Assembly (NCBI RefSeq): GCF_949987515.2
Contig: NC_082703.1
Location: 7,774,680 to 7,838,679, forward strand
Length of the DNA stretch: 64,000 nucleotides
DNA from: Delphinus delphis
Lineage: Eukaryota > Chordata > Mammalia > Artiodactyla > Delphinidae
Direction: 5' to 3'
The position numbers were made by a program, and so were the translations under genes. Below, piece by piece: positions 35,880 through 47,830 of the stretch (position 1 is its first letter; each line of letters starts with the position of its first letter). The notes below the pieces were generated by a model. The model saw nothing but the letters and a program-made list of their open reading frames with translations. It made no database searches and had not been told where the DNA came from.

Positions 35880-36480
35880 AAAGCAGCCTCTGAGATCCAG
35901 GAACTGGCCTATTACAAGGAAACCTGAGAGTTATTAGAAATAGTCCAGTCACTCAAAGCTGGGCTGTGCTGTTCTCCTGCTGGACATAAATAATCTTACA
36001 GAACACCAACTTCAGATGAAGTCGCTGTGAGACCATGATAAAGTGAGACGAAACAAGACCACTTTATAATATGGTCTAAATAGAGTCACTGTCATTGTTC
36101 CACCCACAAAATACCAAGCATCCCCCTCTCCTGGATAATATGAGTGAATGTGCTTTTGTCTCTTAACAATCTCAGCTTTTGTGTCTTACTAGCCTGCCAT
36201 ACTTATACCTAAGATTTGTTAAGATACTCAATTAAAAAATTATCCCCATTTTCTGACAGCATTGAATCCACAATAAACCTCCTTTTTTCTTAGACCCTCC
36301 CACAAATCACCCAATCGAAGCCCCAATCTGATAACAGGTCCTTTATGACATCTTCTTTCTGAGCCCCTCCCCTGTCCCCCATGGTGTACAGTCTCCTCTG
36401 ATTCGATGAATTCTGAACCCAATGTTGACTGATGTGTGCATTGCTGGGGTCTTTGGCTGGAGAACACTGACACCTACAAC
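35880..36480 (+). other. No gene seen; possible ERV LTR
   Basis: The pyrimidine-rich part with CCCCATGGTGTACAGTCTCC and GGGGTCTTTGGCTGG is reminiscent of a gammaretrovirus-like LTR end, but no TG/CA boundaries or target duplication were found. It could equally be unique sequence. Confidence 0.3.
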
Positions 36481-36639
36481 CACAGTAAAATTAAAGTAGT
36501 ATTTTAGTTCACTCTTCTCACCAGTTTATTCCTAGATAAATTTTAAAATAACTGCCAAGAGTTCCTGAACACCCCCCACCACAGCCAAAAAACAAAATTC
36601 ATGTTGGAACTTTTCATTTTCTTAAAAGTACAGAATAAT

Positions 36640-36958
36640 GTGGTGAGAACTGATACATTTCCAGTATTGACTTTCCCTTTCAGAAACATGATATACTGTC
36701 CATTTATATACATCAGGGTTTATGGCTTCTTTGTAGTTTTATTCATATAGATATTGTATATGACTTGTCAAATTTATTTCTAAGTAATATATAAAAAGCT
36801 ATTCCTTGACATTTGTGTAACAATATTTTACATAGATATTTATGTATATTTCTTTATATAGTTTTGGCATATACCTTAAGTTTATTCCTGTATGTTTATA
36901 TATTTTGTGCTATTATATATCACTATTATACTTTCTGTTTTCTAATCCACTAATATCT
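36640..36958 (-). mobile_element. Old LINE-1 ORF2 fragment, antisense
   Basis: TTATTCATATAGATATTGTA, then CTTGTCAAATTTATTTCTAA and TCTTTATATAGTTTTGGCAT resemble antisense ORF2 just after the RT. Degraded, AT-rich. Confidence 0.5.
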
Positions 36959-38666
36959 TTCGGAGGGGGCAGAGACAGCCTTTCCTGTATTTAATTTTTT
37001 TAATTTTTAAAAATTTTTACTGGAGTATAGTAGTTGACTTACAATGTTGTGTTAGTTTCAGGTGTACAGCAAAGTGAATCAGTTATATATACATATATAT
37101 GTATATATATCCATTCTTTTTCAGATCTTTTTCCCATATAGGTTATTACAGAATACTGAGCAGAGCTCCCTGTACTATACAGTAGGTCCTTATTAGTTAT
37201 CTATTTTATATATATTAGTGTATATATGTTAATCCCAATTTCCTAATAATCACTTCACCCAATGTTTCCCCTTTGGTAACCATAAATTGGATTTCGAGAT
37301 CTGTGAGTCGGTTTTTGTTTTGTAAATAAGTTCATTTGTATTTTTTTTTATTAGATTCCAAATAGAAGTGATACCATATGATACTTGTCTTTCTCTGTCT
37401 GACTTAGTATGATTATCTCTAGGTCCATCCATGTTGTGGTAAATGGCATTATTTTGCTCTATTTTATAGCTGAGTCATACTCCATTGTATATATGTACCA
37501 CATCTTCTCCCTAACACCATGTGCAAAAACAAACTCAAAATGCATTAAAGACCTAAATGTAAGACTGGATACTATAAAACTCTCGGAGGAAAACATAGAA
37601 CACTATCTGACATAAATCGCAGCAATATTTTTTTGGATCTACCTCCTAGAGTAATAAAAATACAAACAAAAATAAACATATGGGACCCAGTTAAATTTAA
37701 AAGCTTTTGCACAGCAAAGGAAACCATAACAAAACAAAAAGACAGCCCACAGAATGGAAGAAAATATTTGCAAACAATGTGACCAATAAGGGATTAATCT
37801 CCAAAATATATAAACAGCTCATGCAGCTCAATATCAAAAAACAAACAACCCAATCAAAAAATGAGCAGAAGGGACCCTGGTGGTGCAGTGGTTAAGAACC
37901 CACCTGCCAATGCAGGGGACACGGGTTCAACTCCTGGTCCAGGAAGATCCTGGAGCAACTAAACAACATGCCATGGAGCAACTAAGCCCATGCACCACAA
38001 CTACTGAGCCCACGCTCTACAGCCCATGAGCCACAACTACTGAAGGCCACGCACGCCTAGAGCATGAGCTCCGCAACAAGAGAAGCCACTGCAATGAGAA
38101 GCCTGCACACTGCAATGAAGAGTAGCGCCCACTCGCCGCAACTAGAGAAAGCCCCCATGCAGCAATGAAGACCCAACACAGCCAAAAATAAACAAATAAA
38201 TAAATGTATGAAAAAAAATGGGCAGAAGATCTAAATAGACATTTCTCCAAAGAAGACATACAGATGGCCAAAAAGCACATGAAAAGATGCTCAACATTGC
38301 TAATTATCAGAGAAATGCAAATCAAAACTACAATGAGGTATCACCTCACACAGTCAGAATGGCCATCAAAAAATCTACAAACAATAAATGCTGGAGAGGG
38401 TGTGGAGAAAAGTGAACCCTCCTACACTGTTGGTGGGAATGTAAATTGGTACAACCATTATGGAGGACAGTATGGAGGTTCCTTAAAAAACTAAATAGGG
38501 AACTACCATATGATCCAGCAATCCCACTACTGGGCATATATCCGGAGAAAACCAAAATTGAAAAGATAACACGCACCCCAATGTTCAATGCAGCACTAGT
38601 TACAATAGCCAAGACATGGAAGCAACCTAAATATCCATCAACAGATGAATGGATAAAGATGTGGTA
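36959..38666 (-). mobile_element. LINE-1 with 5' inversion (twin priming)
   Basis: 36985-37508 is the reverse complement of a cetartiodactyl LINE-1 3' end (GGAGTATAGTAGTTGACTTA, CTATACAGTAGGTCCTTATT, up to GTACCACATCTTCTC). From 37509 the orientation flips: AACACCATGTGCAAAAAC, ATTAAAGACCTAAATGTAAG, then GAATGGATAAAGATGTGGTA at 38647-38666 are sense ORF2. Both pieces end at the same LINE position (GATGTGGTAC), the pattern of twin-primed reverse transcription. An 11-base match CACTAATATCT at 36948-36958 and 38667-38677 is a candidate target duplication, but about 26 non-LINE bases lie between it and the A tail. ORF2 pieces carry stops. A CHR SINE lies at 37872-38213. Confidence 0.85.
37872..38213 (+). 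mobile_element. CHR-family SINE (CHR-1-like)
   Basis: Head GGACCCTGGTGGTGCAGTGG and B-box GGGTTCAACTCC are followed by a body with repeated CACAACTACTGA-type units. Target duplication AAAAAATGAGCAGAAG / AAAAAATGGGCAGAAG flanks it, one mismatch. It inserted in the inverted LINE-1 and is therefore younger. Confidence 0.9.
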
Positions 38667-38677
38667 CACTAATATCT

Positions 38678-39149
38678 ATTTTTAACTTTAAATTCTCCAG
38701 TATATTTTCTTGATCTCTTTCTATATTGAGAATACAATGACCAATTCATTTTTAATAAATGTTTCAGAATATGGATTTTTCTCTGAATGTAGATTTGACC
38801 GTATACTCTACATGATCATACAAATACAGAGCTCTTCTTGACCTTAATTCCTAAATAATCTGAGGTTGCAACTAGCATATTTCAATTATTTAGGAGATTT
38901 GATTTTTTTCCAGTTAATAAAGCTTTGTCTCCTCAATTATTTGCAATCAATTTCTTCTTAGAACGTGATAGTGATAGAATGTTACTATATAATAAAGGAA
39001 AAGTTATTTTTCTCATTTATCTTCATTTTAAATAATTTTCCATGAATATTTATAAGGTAATATATTCTCCAGAGGATACGAATATATGCATGTATATTCT
39101 TAATACACATTCTCAATATATACGCATCTTTATGAGTAAGCTTTTCGGT
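38678..39149. other. No gene seen; AT-rich unassigned DNA
   Basis: May be continuation of the old antisense LINE-1 left of the inverted element, but I cannot prove it. Confidence 0.4.
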
Positions 39150-39260
39150 ATACACTAAGCTCCAAAGTACAAGGACTGTATTTGTCCTTTTCACTATTGC
39201 GTCATTAAAGCCTGGCACAATGCCAAGCATACTTAAGAAATATTTGTAATTCTATGAATT
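39150..39260 (+). mobile_element. L2 3' tail remnant
   Basis: TAAGCTCCAAAGTACAAGGA, then AAGCCTGGCACAATGCCAAG and TAAGAAATATTTGTAATTC follow the L2 3' end. Confidence 0.65.
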
Positions 39261-39379
39261 AATAATTATTCTCATTTACTCTTTTTCCCTAAATGATCTC
39301 TCAAAAACTAAAAGATGTGTTAAAAAGCCCACTCTACTATACTTATATCAACTGTTCCATGAATATTTAAAGGCATTCA

Positions 39380-39745
39380 TTGGATATATTTACATTCTAC
39401 ATTATTTGCTGTATCAAGGCTCATAACTGTTATATCTTCATTGTGGAATTTTCCATCAAAATAAAATCCGCATCTTTGTCCACTTATTGCTTTTGGAATT
39501 GATTTCTTTCAGCAGCTTTGGTGTTCTTTTCCTTGGTATTGCCTGATATATCTTTGTCCCAATTTTTAACTGATTGCAATTCTCTTAGAGTTGTACTTGT
39601 AAAAACTATATAAACGCTGTGTTTTGGTTGTTTTAATTAATATGAGCCTTTGGCCTCTAAAAGGCGATGTGTCATAAATATTTCTTACGCTTTTAGTTTT
39701 TATGCTTCCTTTTGTTTACTATATTGTGTTTAATAAATACCTTTT
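39380..39745 (-). mobile_element. Possible old LINE-1 endonuclease region, antisense
   Basis: TAACTGTTATATCTTCATTG and later blocks resemble antisense LINE-1 endonuclease/ORF1 spacer, but divergence is high. Confidence 0.4.
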
Positions 39746-39747
39746 GA

Positions 39748-40258
39748 ACGAAACTGGGTCATTTGCAGAGATGTGGATGAACCTAAAGAGTGTCATACAG
39801 AGTGAAGTTAAGTCAGAAAAGTTAAGTCATACAGTGAAGTTAAGTCATACAGAGTGAAGTTAAGTCGTATATTAACGCATATATGTGGAACCTAGAAAAA
39901 TGGTATAGATGACCTTATTTGCAAAGCAGAAATAGAGACACAGACATAGAGAACAGATGTATGGATATCAAGGGGGAAAGGGGTGGGATGGGAGGAACTG
40001 GGAGATTGGAACTGACACATATACACTATTAATCCTATGTATAAAATAGACAACTGATGGGAACATACTGTATAGCACGGAGAACTCTACTTAATGCACT
40101 GTGGTGTCCTAAATGAGAGGGAAATCCAAAAGGGAGGGGATATATGTATATGTATGGCTGATTCACTTTGCTGTGCAAAAGAAGCTAACAACATTGTAAA
40201 GCAACGACACTCTAATAAAAATTAATTAAAAAATAAAATAAAATAGAACATAAAAAAA
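39748..40258 (+). mobile_element. Cetartiodactyl LINE-1 3' end, sense
   Basis: Starts in the last codons of ORF2/3' UTR (CATTTGCAGAGATGTGGATG), then ATATGTGGAACCTAGAAAAA, then GGGAACATACTGTATAGCAC, ending TAATAAAAATTAATTAAAAA with an A-rich tail. 5'-truncated. A local tandem duplication occurs at 39792-39863. Confidence 0.85.
39792..39863. repeat. Tandem duplication of a LINE-1 3' UTR segment
   Basis: The 20-base unit GTCATACAGAGTGAAGTTAA lies at 39792-39811 and 39844-39863, with an 18-base variant at 39826-39843 and a degraded 14-base piece between. Confidence 0.9.
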
Positions 40259-41639
40259 TATCTTTTATTTGCTTTTTCTATTTTCCTAATAAGTTAGAAA
40301 ATGTATATAGTATTTTAATAGTATATACCCTCAAATAGCAAGAATCATATACTTTCAATTCATCAGTGTAACAAAGGACATAATTTACTGCTTCTTGTCT
40401 ATAAATATTAGGAAAATAGCATGTTTTACTACTCCTCCTGCACCCTCTCCACCAATTCTCTGCCTCTCAATCAACATCTTTTAAATTTCAGTGTTCAGTT
40501 ATTTTTTGTTAACTCTCTTCTCTTATTTTGCAATCCGTTTTTATGAATATCCTTGAGCATATAAACCACATACTTAATTAAATGTATTTCTATATCCAAT
40601 TATGAATAATTTTTGGAAGTACTTTTTTCTTCTGCACCTTAAATTCTCATTTATATTGCAAATGTTTTCATGGACTTCATCCTGATTGCTTTTCCTTCTT
40701 TCATTTCTTCATTGCTTCCTTCCTTCTTGAGGAAAGGCAGATCTATTCATCTGAGCAAGGGGTACATTTTGGTTGGTTCTCATTATTGATGGCTTTCTGA
40801 CTCGTCTCAAACCACAAGCAGGAAAGGTAAATAAGACCCAAATTCCAATGTGTTATTTCACCTCTTATTGAGAGTGGCTGGGCTGAATGGTCTTTTCTAT
40901 TTGGCTTCGTTACCTTTCTACTAGAAACAGAGTTTAATCTGTATACTCTGAAGCGATCTGTGGTTCTTCACTTATCAAAAATGATAAGTGAAAAAACATA
41001 GCTCTCTAAATGTAATTCTGCAACTTTCAGTCTTAAAAACTTGAGATCTAACATATAAAGCATCATGCCCTTCCCATCACAGACATCAATTATGTCTCAT
41101 TTTGGAAAGTGTTTGGTAGAATCATGCCAAAAGAGGGGGAGCAGCCCTGCTCTACAGAAGTCGGCTTTCTTCTCTCTGAAAATGAAACACCACTCCTTCC
41201 TGAAGATGTGATGGATTGAATTCTCTATCAACTTTTTTCCATGTGGTTTGTCATTCTGCCTTAGGACTTCATCTGAGCTATGGTACACAGAAATCCCCCA
41301 TTAAATATGGCATATCCTACAGTCCAGGACCTAGACCTTGATTCCGTACTGTTGAAAATGTGCACTTTTTCTCAAAGATAAGATGAGAGACAAATACTTA
41401 ACTTTGCCACACATGGTGGTCTAAGAGGCTTTGTCAAGGAAATGCATATATTTGTACAGATTATCTTCTCTTCTTCAAAGAGAAATGGGCCCGTGTCCAC
41501 AATCATAAGTGATCACTGCCTCAGCAGAGGATATCTAAGAGAGGCTCACTATTCAACTAAAATTCTTCTTCCCAAGCTGATTCATGTCGTTTCATGTCCC
41601 TTTCACCTCCCTAGTGTTTCCCATGTCTGTTTGTAACAG
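40259..41639. other. No gene seen; partly old antisense LINE-1
   Basis: About 40480-40840 has the feel of an antisense LINE-1 5' region (ending CAGGAAAGGTAAATAAGACC). The remainder is unassigned. A perfect 11-base inverted repeat with AAAA loop lies at 40967-40992. Confidence 0.4.
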
Positions 41640-43230
41640 CAATCCTTCATCCATTCATTTGTTCAACAAATGTTATTTCCCAGGCTCTGAGTTAAGCACT
41701 GGAGATATGGCGGTGAATAATACAAGCATAGTCCTTGCTCTCACAGAATGCATAGTCTAATGAGAAGAAAGCCAACACACAAGTAAATGAACAGATAAAG
41801 GAATATTTATTAAAAAGTTATGTTACTCACTACGAAGCGGGTAAAGTGAGCTGCGGCAGAGAACGCAGAAGGGAGTACTCTAAATAAGGTGGCTACACAC
41901 TCCTTTTCTAAGTTGAGAACAGTGAGAAGGAGCCAGTTTTGTGAAGTGGCATGAGGATGACAATCTGTGCTCTGGGCAGAATTGCAAGTTCGAAGCAGAA
42001 ATCAGGAGAGTGACTGGAGGATGATATGAATGGATTCATAACATGCGAGTTGGAGAGATTTTGGCATAAACCAAAACATACAGATTTTGAAGGTAAAGAA
42101 TATAGGATAAATTCTAAATACCGTGGGAGCCATTGAAGGATTTTAAATAGAGAGTTACCTGACATGTTAAATGGGGAATAATGTGATACATTTTAAAAAT
42201 GTGATTCTGGAATGCAGAAACGGAGAGGATGCAGAATAAGAGTAGAAGCAATAAGACCATTTACTTGATTACATCTCCACCCAGAAGGGGACACATCTGG
42301 AATATATTTCAGAGGTAGAATCAATAGGACTTGCCACTAGCTTGGATGGAGGATATAAAGTACGGACGCAATAAGGGATGTCTTTAAGGATCTTGCATGA
42401 GCAACGGAGCAGATGACAATTCCTTTTATTAATGTATGGACTGTTGAGAAAGGAACAAATTCAGAGGTGGAGGAGAAATCAGGAGTTCACATTTGGTTGT
42501 GATACTTGGGGGAAGTCTTGGAGTCATAAGCATATACACAGAATCCAAAGTCAAATGAATGAAACACATCACCCGAGAAGAGAGTGCAGATAAGTAAAGT
42601 CCTTGGCAACTCCAACATCTACATGTTGAATAGAAGAGGAGGAGTCAGCAAACAAACTAGTGTATTGTGGTTATATGAAAGCCAGCAGAAGACAGTTTTC
42701 AGGAAGTGGGGGCAGTCACTTGTGTTGGAGAGGCTGAGGAAGACGATGTGTCTCCAAATTCTGTAATCACGAAGGTCACTGGCCATCTTGACAAGCGCAG
42801 TTTCCTTTGAATGGTGGGATTTGGAGGAAGAGAAAAGGGAGTTGGAAAAAAGTGTGGAGTTTAAAAATAATTTTAAATGAAGGGGAATAAACAGTGAATT
42901 GCAATTGGGCAAGCAGGGATAGCAAGTGTAGATGGTTGTTCCAAGATCTCTGTCTCTGAAGGAGGCAGAGGAAGGGGACAAGATCTCAAGGAGGACAGGA
43001 GATCAAGGAAGAGTTTTAAAAGATGGGAGATTCTAAAGCATGTTTATCTACTGCTCATAATGGCCCAATAAAGGTGAAATTGACTAGTGATGCAGTCCAA
43101 AGCGAGACTGTCTGTAAGAGTAATCACCCTGGGAAGTTCGGAAGGAATGGGATCTAGAACACAGACAAGGGATCAGATTTTGATAACAGGAGGGAGCCTT
43201 TAGCTAGTTGTAGTAGGAAGACTGAGGAAG
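41640..43230 (-). mobile_element. Long L2 fragment, antisense (RT to 3' end)
   Basis: Begins with the reversed L2 tail (TCATTTGTTCAACAAATG, GCACTGGAGATATGGCGGTG) and continues through the reversed coding part: GCCATTGAAGGATTTTAAAT, then GGTAGAATCAATAGGACTTG. Near 42520-42535 GGAGTCATAAGCATATAC corresponds to the reversed YADD catalytic block of the CR1/L2 reverse transcriptase. Then AGAGGAGGAGTCAGCAAAC. About 1.6 kb, the longest L2 in the window and without large gaps, but full of stops. Confidence 0.82.
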
Positions 43231-43585
43231 GAGAATGGGCGCAGGTAAGTTTCTAGTTTTATAAGACAATTCCAGACTTCACCTACCTCTCCTTGGTCAG
43301 AAGAGCAACCAAGTCCTAATTCTCCACTACAGAACTGATATAACAAAGTCAAAGACTAAACCTATCAGATTTTCTCCTTGCTACCTGATCGGCAGAGTCT
43401 GAGATTCTAACTTTTCTAGCCACTCTCTGGAGATCAGATATCCGTTTCAGGTAACGATGCAGCAGTGGTCGTAAAAGGTAAGTTTTGCTCAGCGTCTGGA
43501 ATAGCTTTGCCTGCATTTACTCACTTATTTTAGGTACCTGGTGCTATGAATCCTTTCTTATCAGTGTTATAAAAACACTGTTTTA
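43231..43585. other. No gene seen; unassigned DNA
   Basis: No family or coding signal recognised. Confidence 0.45.
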
Positions 43586-43599
43586 GTGATCAGGATTTT

Positions 43600-43839
43600 T
43601 TTTTAATATTTATCTATCTTTTGGATGCGTCGGGTCTTAGTTGCGGTGCACGGGATCTTTTGGGCGCGCAGGCTTCTCTCTAGTTGTGGCCCACGGGCTC
43701 CGCAGCCCCCGGGCTCATTAGTTGCAGTGCGGGTTGCCCTGTGGCACGTGGGGATCTTAGTTCCCGGACCAGGGATCTAACCAGCATCCCCTGCATTGCA
43801 AGACGGATTCTCAACCACTGGACCACCAGGGAAGTCCCG
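43600..43839 (-). mobile_element. CHR-family SINE (older, CHR-1-like)
   Basis: Antisense CHR with head CACCAGGGAAGTCC at right and a T-rich tail at left. It contains the longer TTAGTTCCCGGACCAGGGAT form typical of older CHR copies. Target duplication GTGATCAGGATTTT (43586-43599) and GTGATAAGGATTTT (43840-43853), one mismatch. A B-box variant shows several changes. Confidence 0.88.
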
Positions 43840-43853
43840 GTGATAAGGATTTT

Positions 43854-46185
43854 AAGTTGTCACTTTTGCTTAAAAACTCTAAAAACCAGGAAGTACACAC
43901 ACAGACTGAGAGAGAAATGCATTGTATCTTGACTACTGAGTCCCTGAACCAAAATGCTGAGGAACAGGACAAGAGCATGGCTTGGAAGCCATTTTTGGTA
44001 TGCTTTTTTAAAAAACATTGAAAAAAATTTTTTACATTATCATTAATGCAATGCCCTGGGACTCTGAGCCACCACTGGTCTAGCTAGCTGACACTGACAT
44101 ATCTTCTTATACATACACGTGACAACCCACAGCCCACAAGCCAGCCAGCTTGCAGTAATATTTACGGACACCTTTGAACTCAATCACACAGCAAGTAAGG
44201 CAGACAGAAGAAGGAAAAGCTACAGCACTTCTTAAATAACACTTACGTTTACATTTTCTTAGGCATGAAGTTAAGGGTTAAAGGCACATTAAAAGGGAAA
44301 AAATGTGTGCTATCAGGGAAGAGTGAACTGGGTAGTCTGGTTAAAGAAAAATCTCAAGAAACATCACACAGTAGAGAATTTTCTCTCCCCGGAATGAAGC
44401 ATCATTTCAGGCTTCCACCTACATATGTCAATTTAATTATAAAACAGATTTTATAAATAAGAAGCAATAATGGGGTGCTGGGTGAGTGGGTAGGTGTGTG
44501 TGTGCATGCGTGTGTAATTTTTAAATATTCAATGTGAAGATTTTGCACTCCAGAGAATTAATCAAACTGTCAGGCCCAAGACCAAAAACTGAAAAGCACA
44601 CACAGTGGTATGCCATGGTAACTTAGCAACCAGAGCTGAAGAGGTTAAGACAGAAATTGCTGTCATTTTCTTATATTTAAGAATTTCTACCTGATGCTCT
44701 GCCTGCTCGCGCCCACCTCCCAAACACACATTCTGATTCCTCCAGGTGGTTGTTCACTGAATCAGATCTTTTATATATTTTAATGATCTGTGTTTGACAA
44801 TTTCTATTTGTAGAGGAGATGAGGAATCACCTACCGAGTACAAAATTTCAGAGCACCTGTGGATACTTCAGTGATCATGTCTTTGTGCATAACACAGGTG
44901 TTACCAACCATCATTTCCCATGAGATCACGAAACACACATACATCATGGGCAATTCCTATATGGGCAATTCCTATATATAAGTAAAGCACTCGAGGGACA
45001 TAGCCAGTTCCATGCCAGGTCTGTTCTGGTCCTAAATAGTAATTACCTCTCCCAGGATGACAGTTTTGTAGCAGCCCCTGAACGGACACCATTATAGAGT
45101 ATTCATACAGTAGGACCTCGACATCAAGGAAATTCTGTCTTAAAATATGTAAAGGAGTTCTTTACCTTGAGGCTTGAGCAAAGAGCAAAAATGAAATATT
45201 TGTAAACAAAAGAGGGAAAAAAAAGCATTACTAGGGTACTTCAAATGCTGATCTATTTAAGTTTATGTAATGCCCCAGTGGCCTTGAATTAGTGAGAAGA
45301 CAGAGGGAATGACTTATTTCATCCCTCCAACCTCATCAACATTGGCCTGTCTACTGAGTAGATAGTTCTCACATGAAGGAAAGGGGGCTTATTTGAGGAT
45401 GGCGATGGCAAAGGTGAAGTACCACCAACTGCATGATTCTTCTTTTCTAGTACTGCCCTAGGACAAGCTGTTGATGAAATCATGTGGTTTTTTTTACGAC
45501 AGATGTGGTGACAGTGAAGATTAGCGATCCCTCTTGACTGTAGCAAGGTTGTGCTGGATTTTTGGTGAGCCTTCTAAAAAAAAAGGTGAGAATCTCGAAG
45601 TACTGTGTAAATAAGAAGAATGCCAATAATAGCAGTTCCATTTTACAACTTGATAAATACTCAGTTCTCTTGGTTCTTCTGGCCCTGGCCCTGTCCACCC
45701 AAAGAAGTGTGCCTGCCGCACTGGCCCATCTTTCCCAAGAGCGTTAAACTCAGAAGCAGGATTTGAATGTTCATTGGTTTATTTACTCTTAAGATGAACA
45801 AGAACTTAATTATTGGTTATTGTTATATCTTAATTAAGAAGACATAGTTAAATCATTCTAGAAATAAAAATATTCTGGGGCCAGGATTTACTCGAAATAA
45901 CAAGGTTATTTAACATATAATTTTTTGTTACTGCGTTATATCATAGTTCTCTCACTTCATAAAGTCATTAATAATATTGAGACTTTTTAGATTTTTTTCC
46001 CCATTTCCTATGTGAGGTGGTCTGTTAGATTTATGGAAGCCATATATATGGGCAGAGATAGGTAGTTGTAAATATAACAAAGCAAAAGAAAAGCTATGGG
46101 GCTTCTTCTTTGTCTCTTCCTATAGTGATTTGTACTTTTCTTTTTTTTGTGGGGGGGGAGTATGTACTTCCTGAGCCTCAAAACG
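43854..46185. other. No gene seen; unassigned DNA with small repeats
   Basis: Contains a GT-rich run at 44494-44515 and an exact 15-base tandem duplication at 44948-44977. Short frames at 45319-45747 overlap on both strands and are not credible. Confidence 0.45.
44948..44977. repeat. Exact 15-base tandem duplication
   Basis: GGGCAATTCCTATAT occurs twice with no gap. Confidence 0.95.
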
Positions 46186-46197
46186 CACTGGCTACAG

Positions 46198-46338
46198 GGC
46201 TTCCCTGCTGGTGCAGTAGTTGAGAGTCCGTCTGCCGATGTAGGGGACACAGGTTCGTGTTCCGGTCCGGGAAGATCCCACATGCCGTGGAGAGGCCACA
46301 ACAGTGAGAGGCCCACGTACCGCAAAAAAAAAAAAAGT
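46198..46338 (+). mobile_element. Young CHR-2-type SINE with central deletion
   Basis: Flanked by a perfect 12-bp target duplication CACTGGCTACAG (46186-46197 and 46339-46350). The head with A and B boxes is intact, but the body jumps from CCGTGGAG straight to AGGCCACAACAG, losing roughly 65 bp present in the other young copies. The lost part lies between two GGAG strings, so a short-repeat deletion is likely. The A tail is 13 bases. Confidence 0.92.
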
Positions 46339-46350
46339 CACTGGCTACAG

Positions 46351-47590
46351 ATACCTGTGCTTGTGTATGACACCCAGTGATCATCATACCAGATTTTACT
46401 CCCCTCACGTGAGATAGTTTTCTTTTCCTCTCATTGGTGAGGCTATTTCACAACGCATTTTCTCTCTGTGTAGTCATTTATGTTTTCATTCATATAAGGA
46501 GTATTAATTGAGCTCCTTTGGGACCAGTTTCCAGTCTCAGAAAGAAACAGATCAGTTTCCTTACCCAGAGCTGAAAGTAGATGGGATAAGGCATTCCACA
46601 TGAACCCAGGGCTGCGCTTTCTCTGGGGTCTGCTCCACACTTGGTCAAAGGACACAGTGGTCATCTTTCTTGTCCTCTTAAGTAAATGACACCCAAAGAG
46701 AGGCATGTACGCCTCGTTCATTGTGTAAGATGATTCCCTGGAATATGGGAAAAAACATTAGAACTTTCCTTAATATTTTTTATTCAGGGAAAGGAAAAAA
46801 ATTATGTATAGAATCACATGAGCTCATTCTCACTTTTTTCCTGCTTTCATGGGCTCACATGGTGTACGAAGTGCCCAGAAGAAAGAGGAGCCTGCCACGC
46901 AGATGGTTCAACAGTGGCATCTCCTTTGTTTTTAGAGTGTCGCAATACTGTGCAGTTTACATTTGCCCACTTAATTTATGCATATGGATTTATGCAATGT
47001 ATTGTGTAGTTTTAACTAAATTAACCCTTAAAAATATACAACTGGCTTAATATATTCCCGAATAAAAACACTGTTGACTAAAGACCATAATGCAAGTACA
47101 AGGGAAAAACAAAAATTGGTGGAGTTGACGATCTACCTTTCCTGCATATTTTCTTTGTAAATTTTACAAGGGGAAAAAAATGGCAATGTAATGAGGGCTC
47201 CCAAGAAGTTAACAGAGTTTTTAGAAATTACTAAGAAAAGCCTTTAAAATATGGATTTATATCCACTATCAATGCATGTCATTAGCTGTGCTTCCTAAGG
47301 AATTCTAGCCTAAGTGAATTAGGTTCCTTATGATGTACGCTAATGTCAATATTATATGCATATGCATATAATTTATGAATAAATATGTATACATTTACCA
47401 GGGTGCATATTCCCAAAAAAATGCTACAACTGCAAGCAATCACGCTGTAGTTCCTTTTTTGGCTTTAGTGATCACTCCAGGTACTTTGGCGCCAGGGGCT
47501 GAACCACCTTGACTAATCTATCCCTTGAACCAGTATTTTTTTTCACAGGTCTTCTCCTGACCCAGAACAGATTACGTATCAAATCCTGAA
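46351..47590. other. No gene seen; unassigned DNA
   Basis: No family recognised. A perfect 22-base palindrome lies at 47351-47372. Frames at 46443-46721 and 46721-47050 show no domain. Confidence 0.45.
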
Positions 47591-47606
47591 GAAACCTCTT
47601 GATTTT

Positions 47607-47814
47607 TTTTTTTTTTTTTTTTGCGGTACGCAGGCGTCTCACTGCTGTGGCCTCTCTTGTTGCGGAGCACAGGCTCCGGACGCGCAGGCTCTGCGGCCAT
47701 GGCTCACGGGCCCAGCCGCTGCGCGGCATGTGGGATCTTCCCTCACCGGGGCACGAACCCGTGTCCGCTGAATCGGCAGGCGGACTCTCAACCACTGCGC
47801 CACCAGGGAAGCCC
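47607..47814 (-). mobile_element. Young CHR-2-type SINE
   Basis: Complete antisense copy with CpG-rich body and a 16-base T tract. Perfect 16-bp target duplication GAAACCTCTTGATTTT at 47591-47606 and 47815-47830. Both Pol III boxes are preserved (reverse of GGGTTCGTGCC). Confidence 0.94.
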
Positions 47815-47830
47815 GAAACCTCTTGATTTT

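Noticed and set aside
41908..42981. Minus-strand frames as host exons
   Set aside because: They lie within the antisense L2 element and match L2 coding sequence in broken frames.
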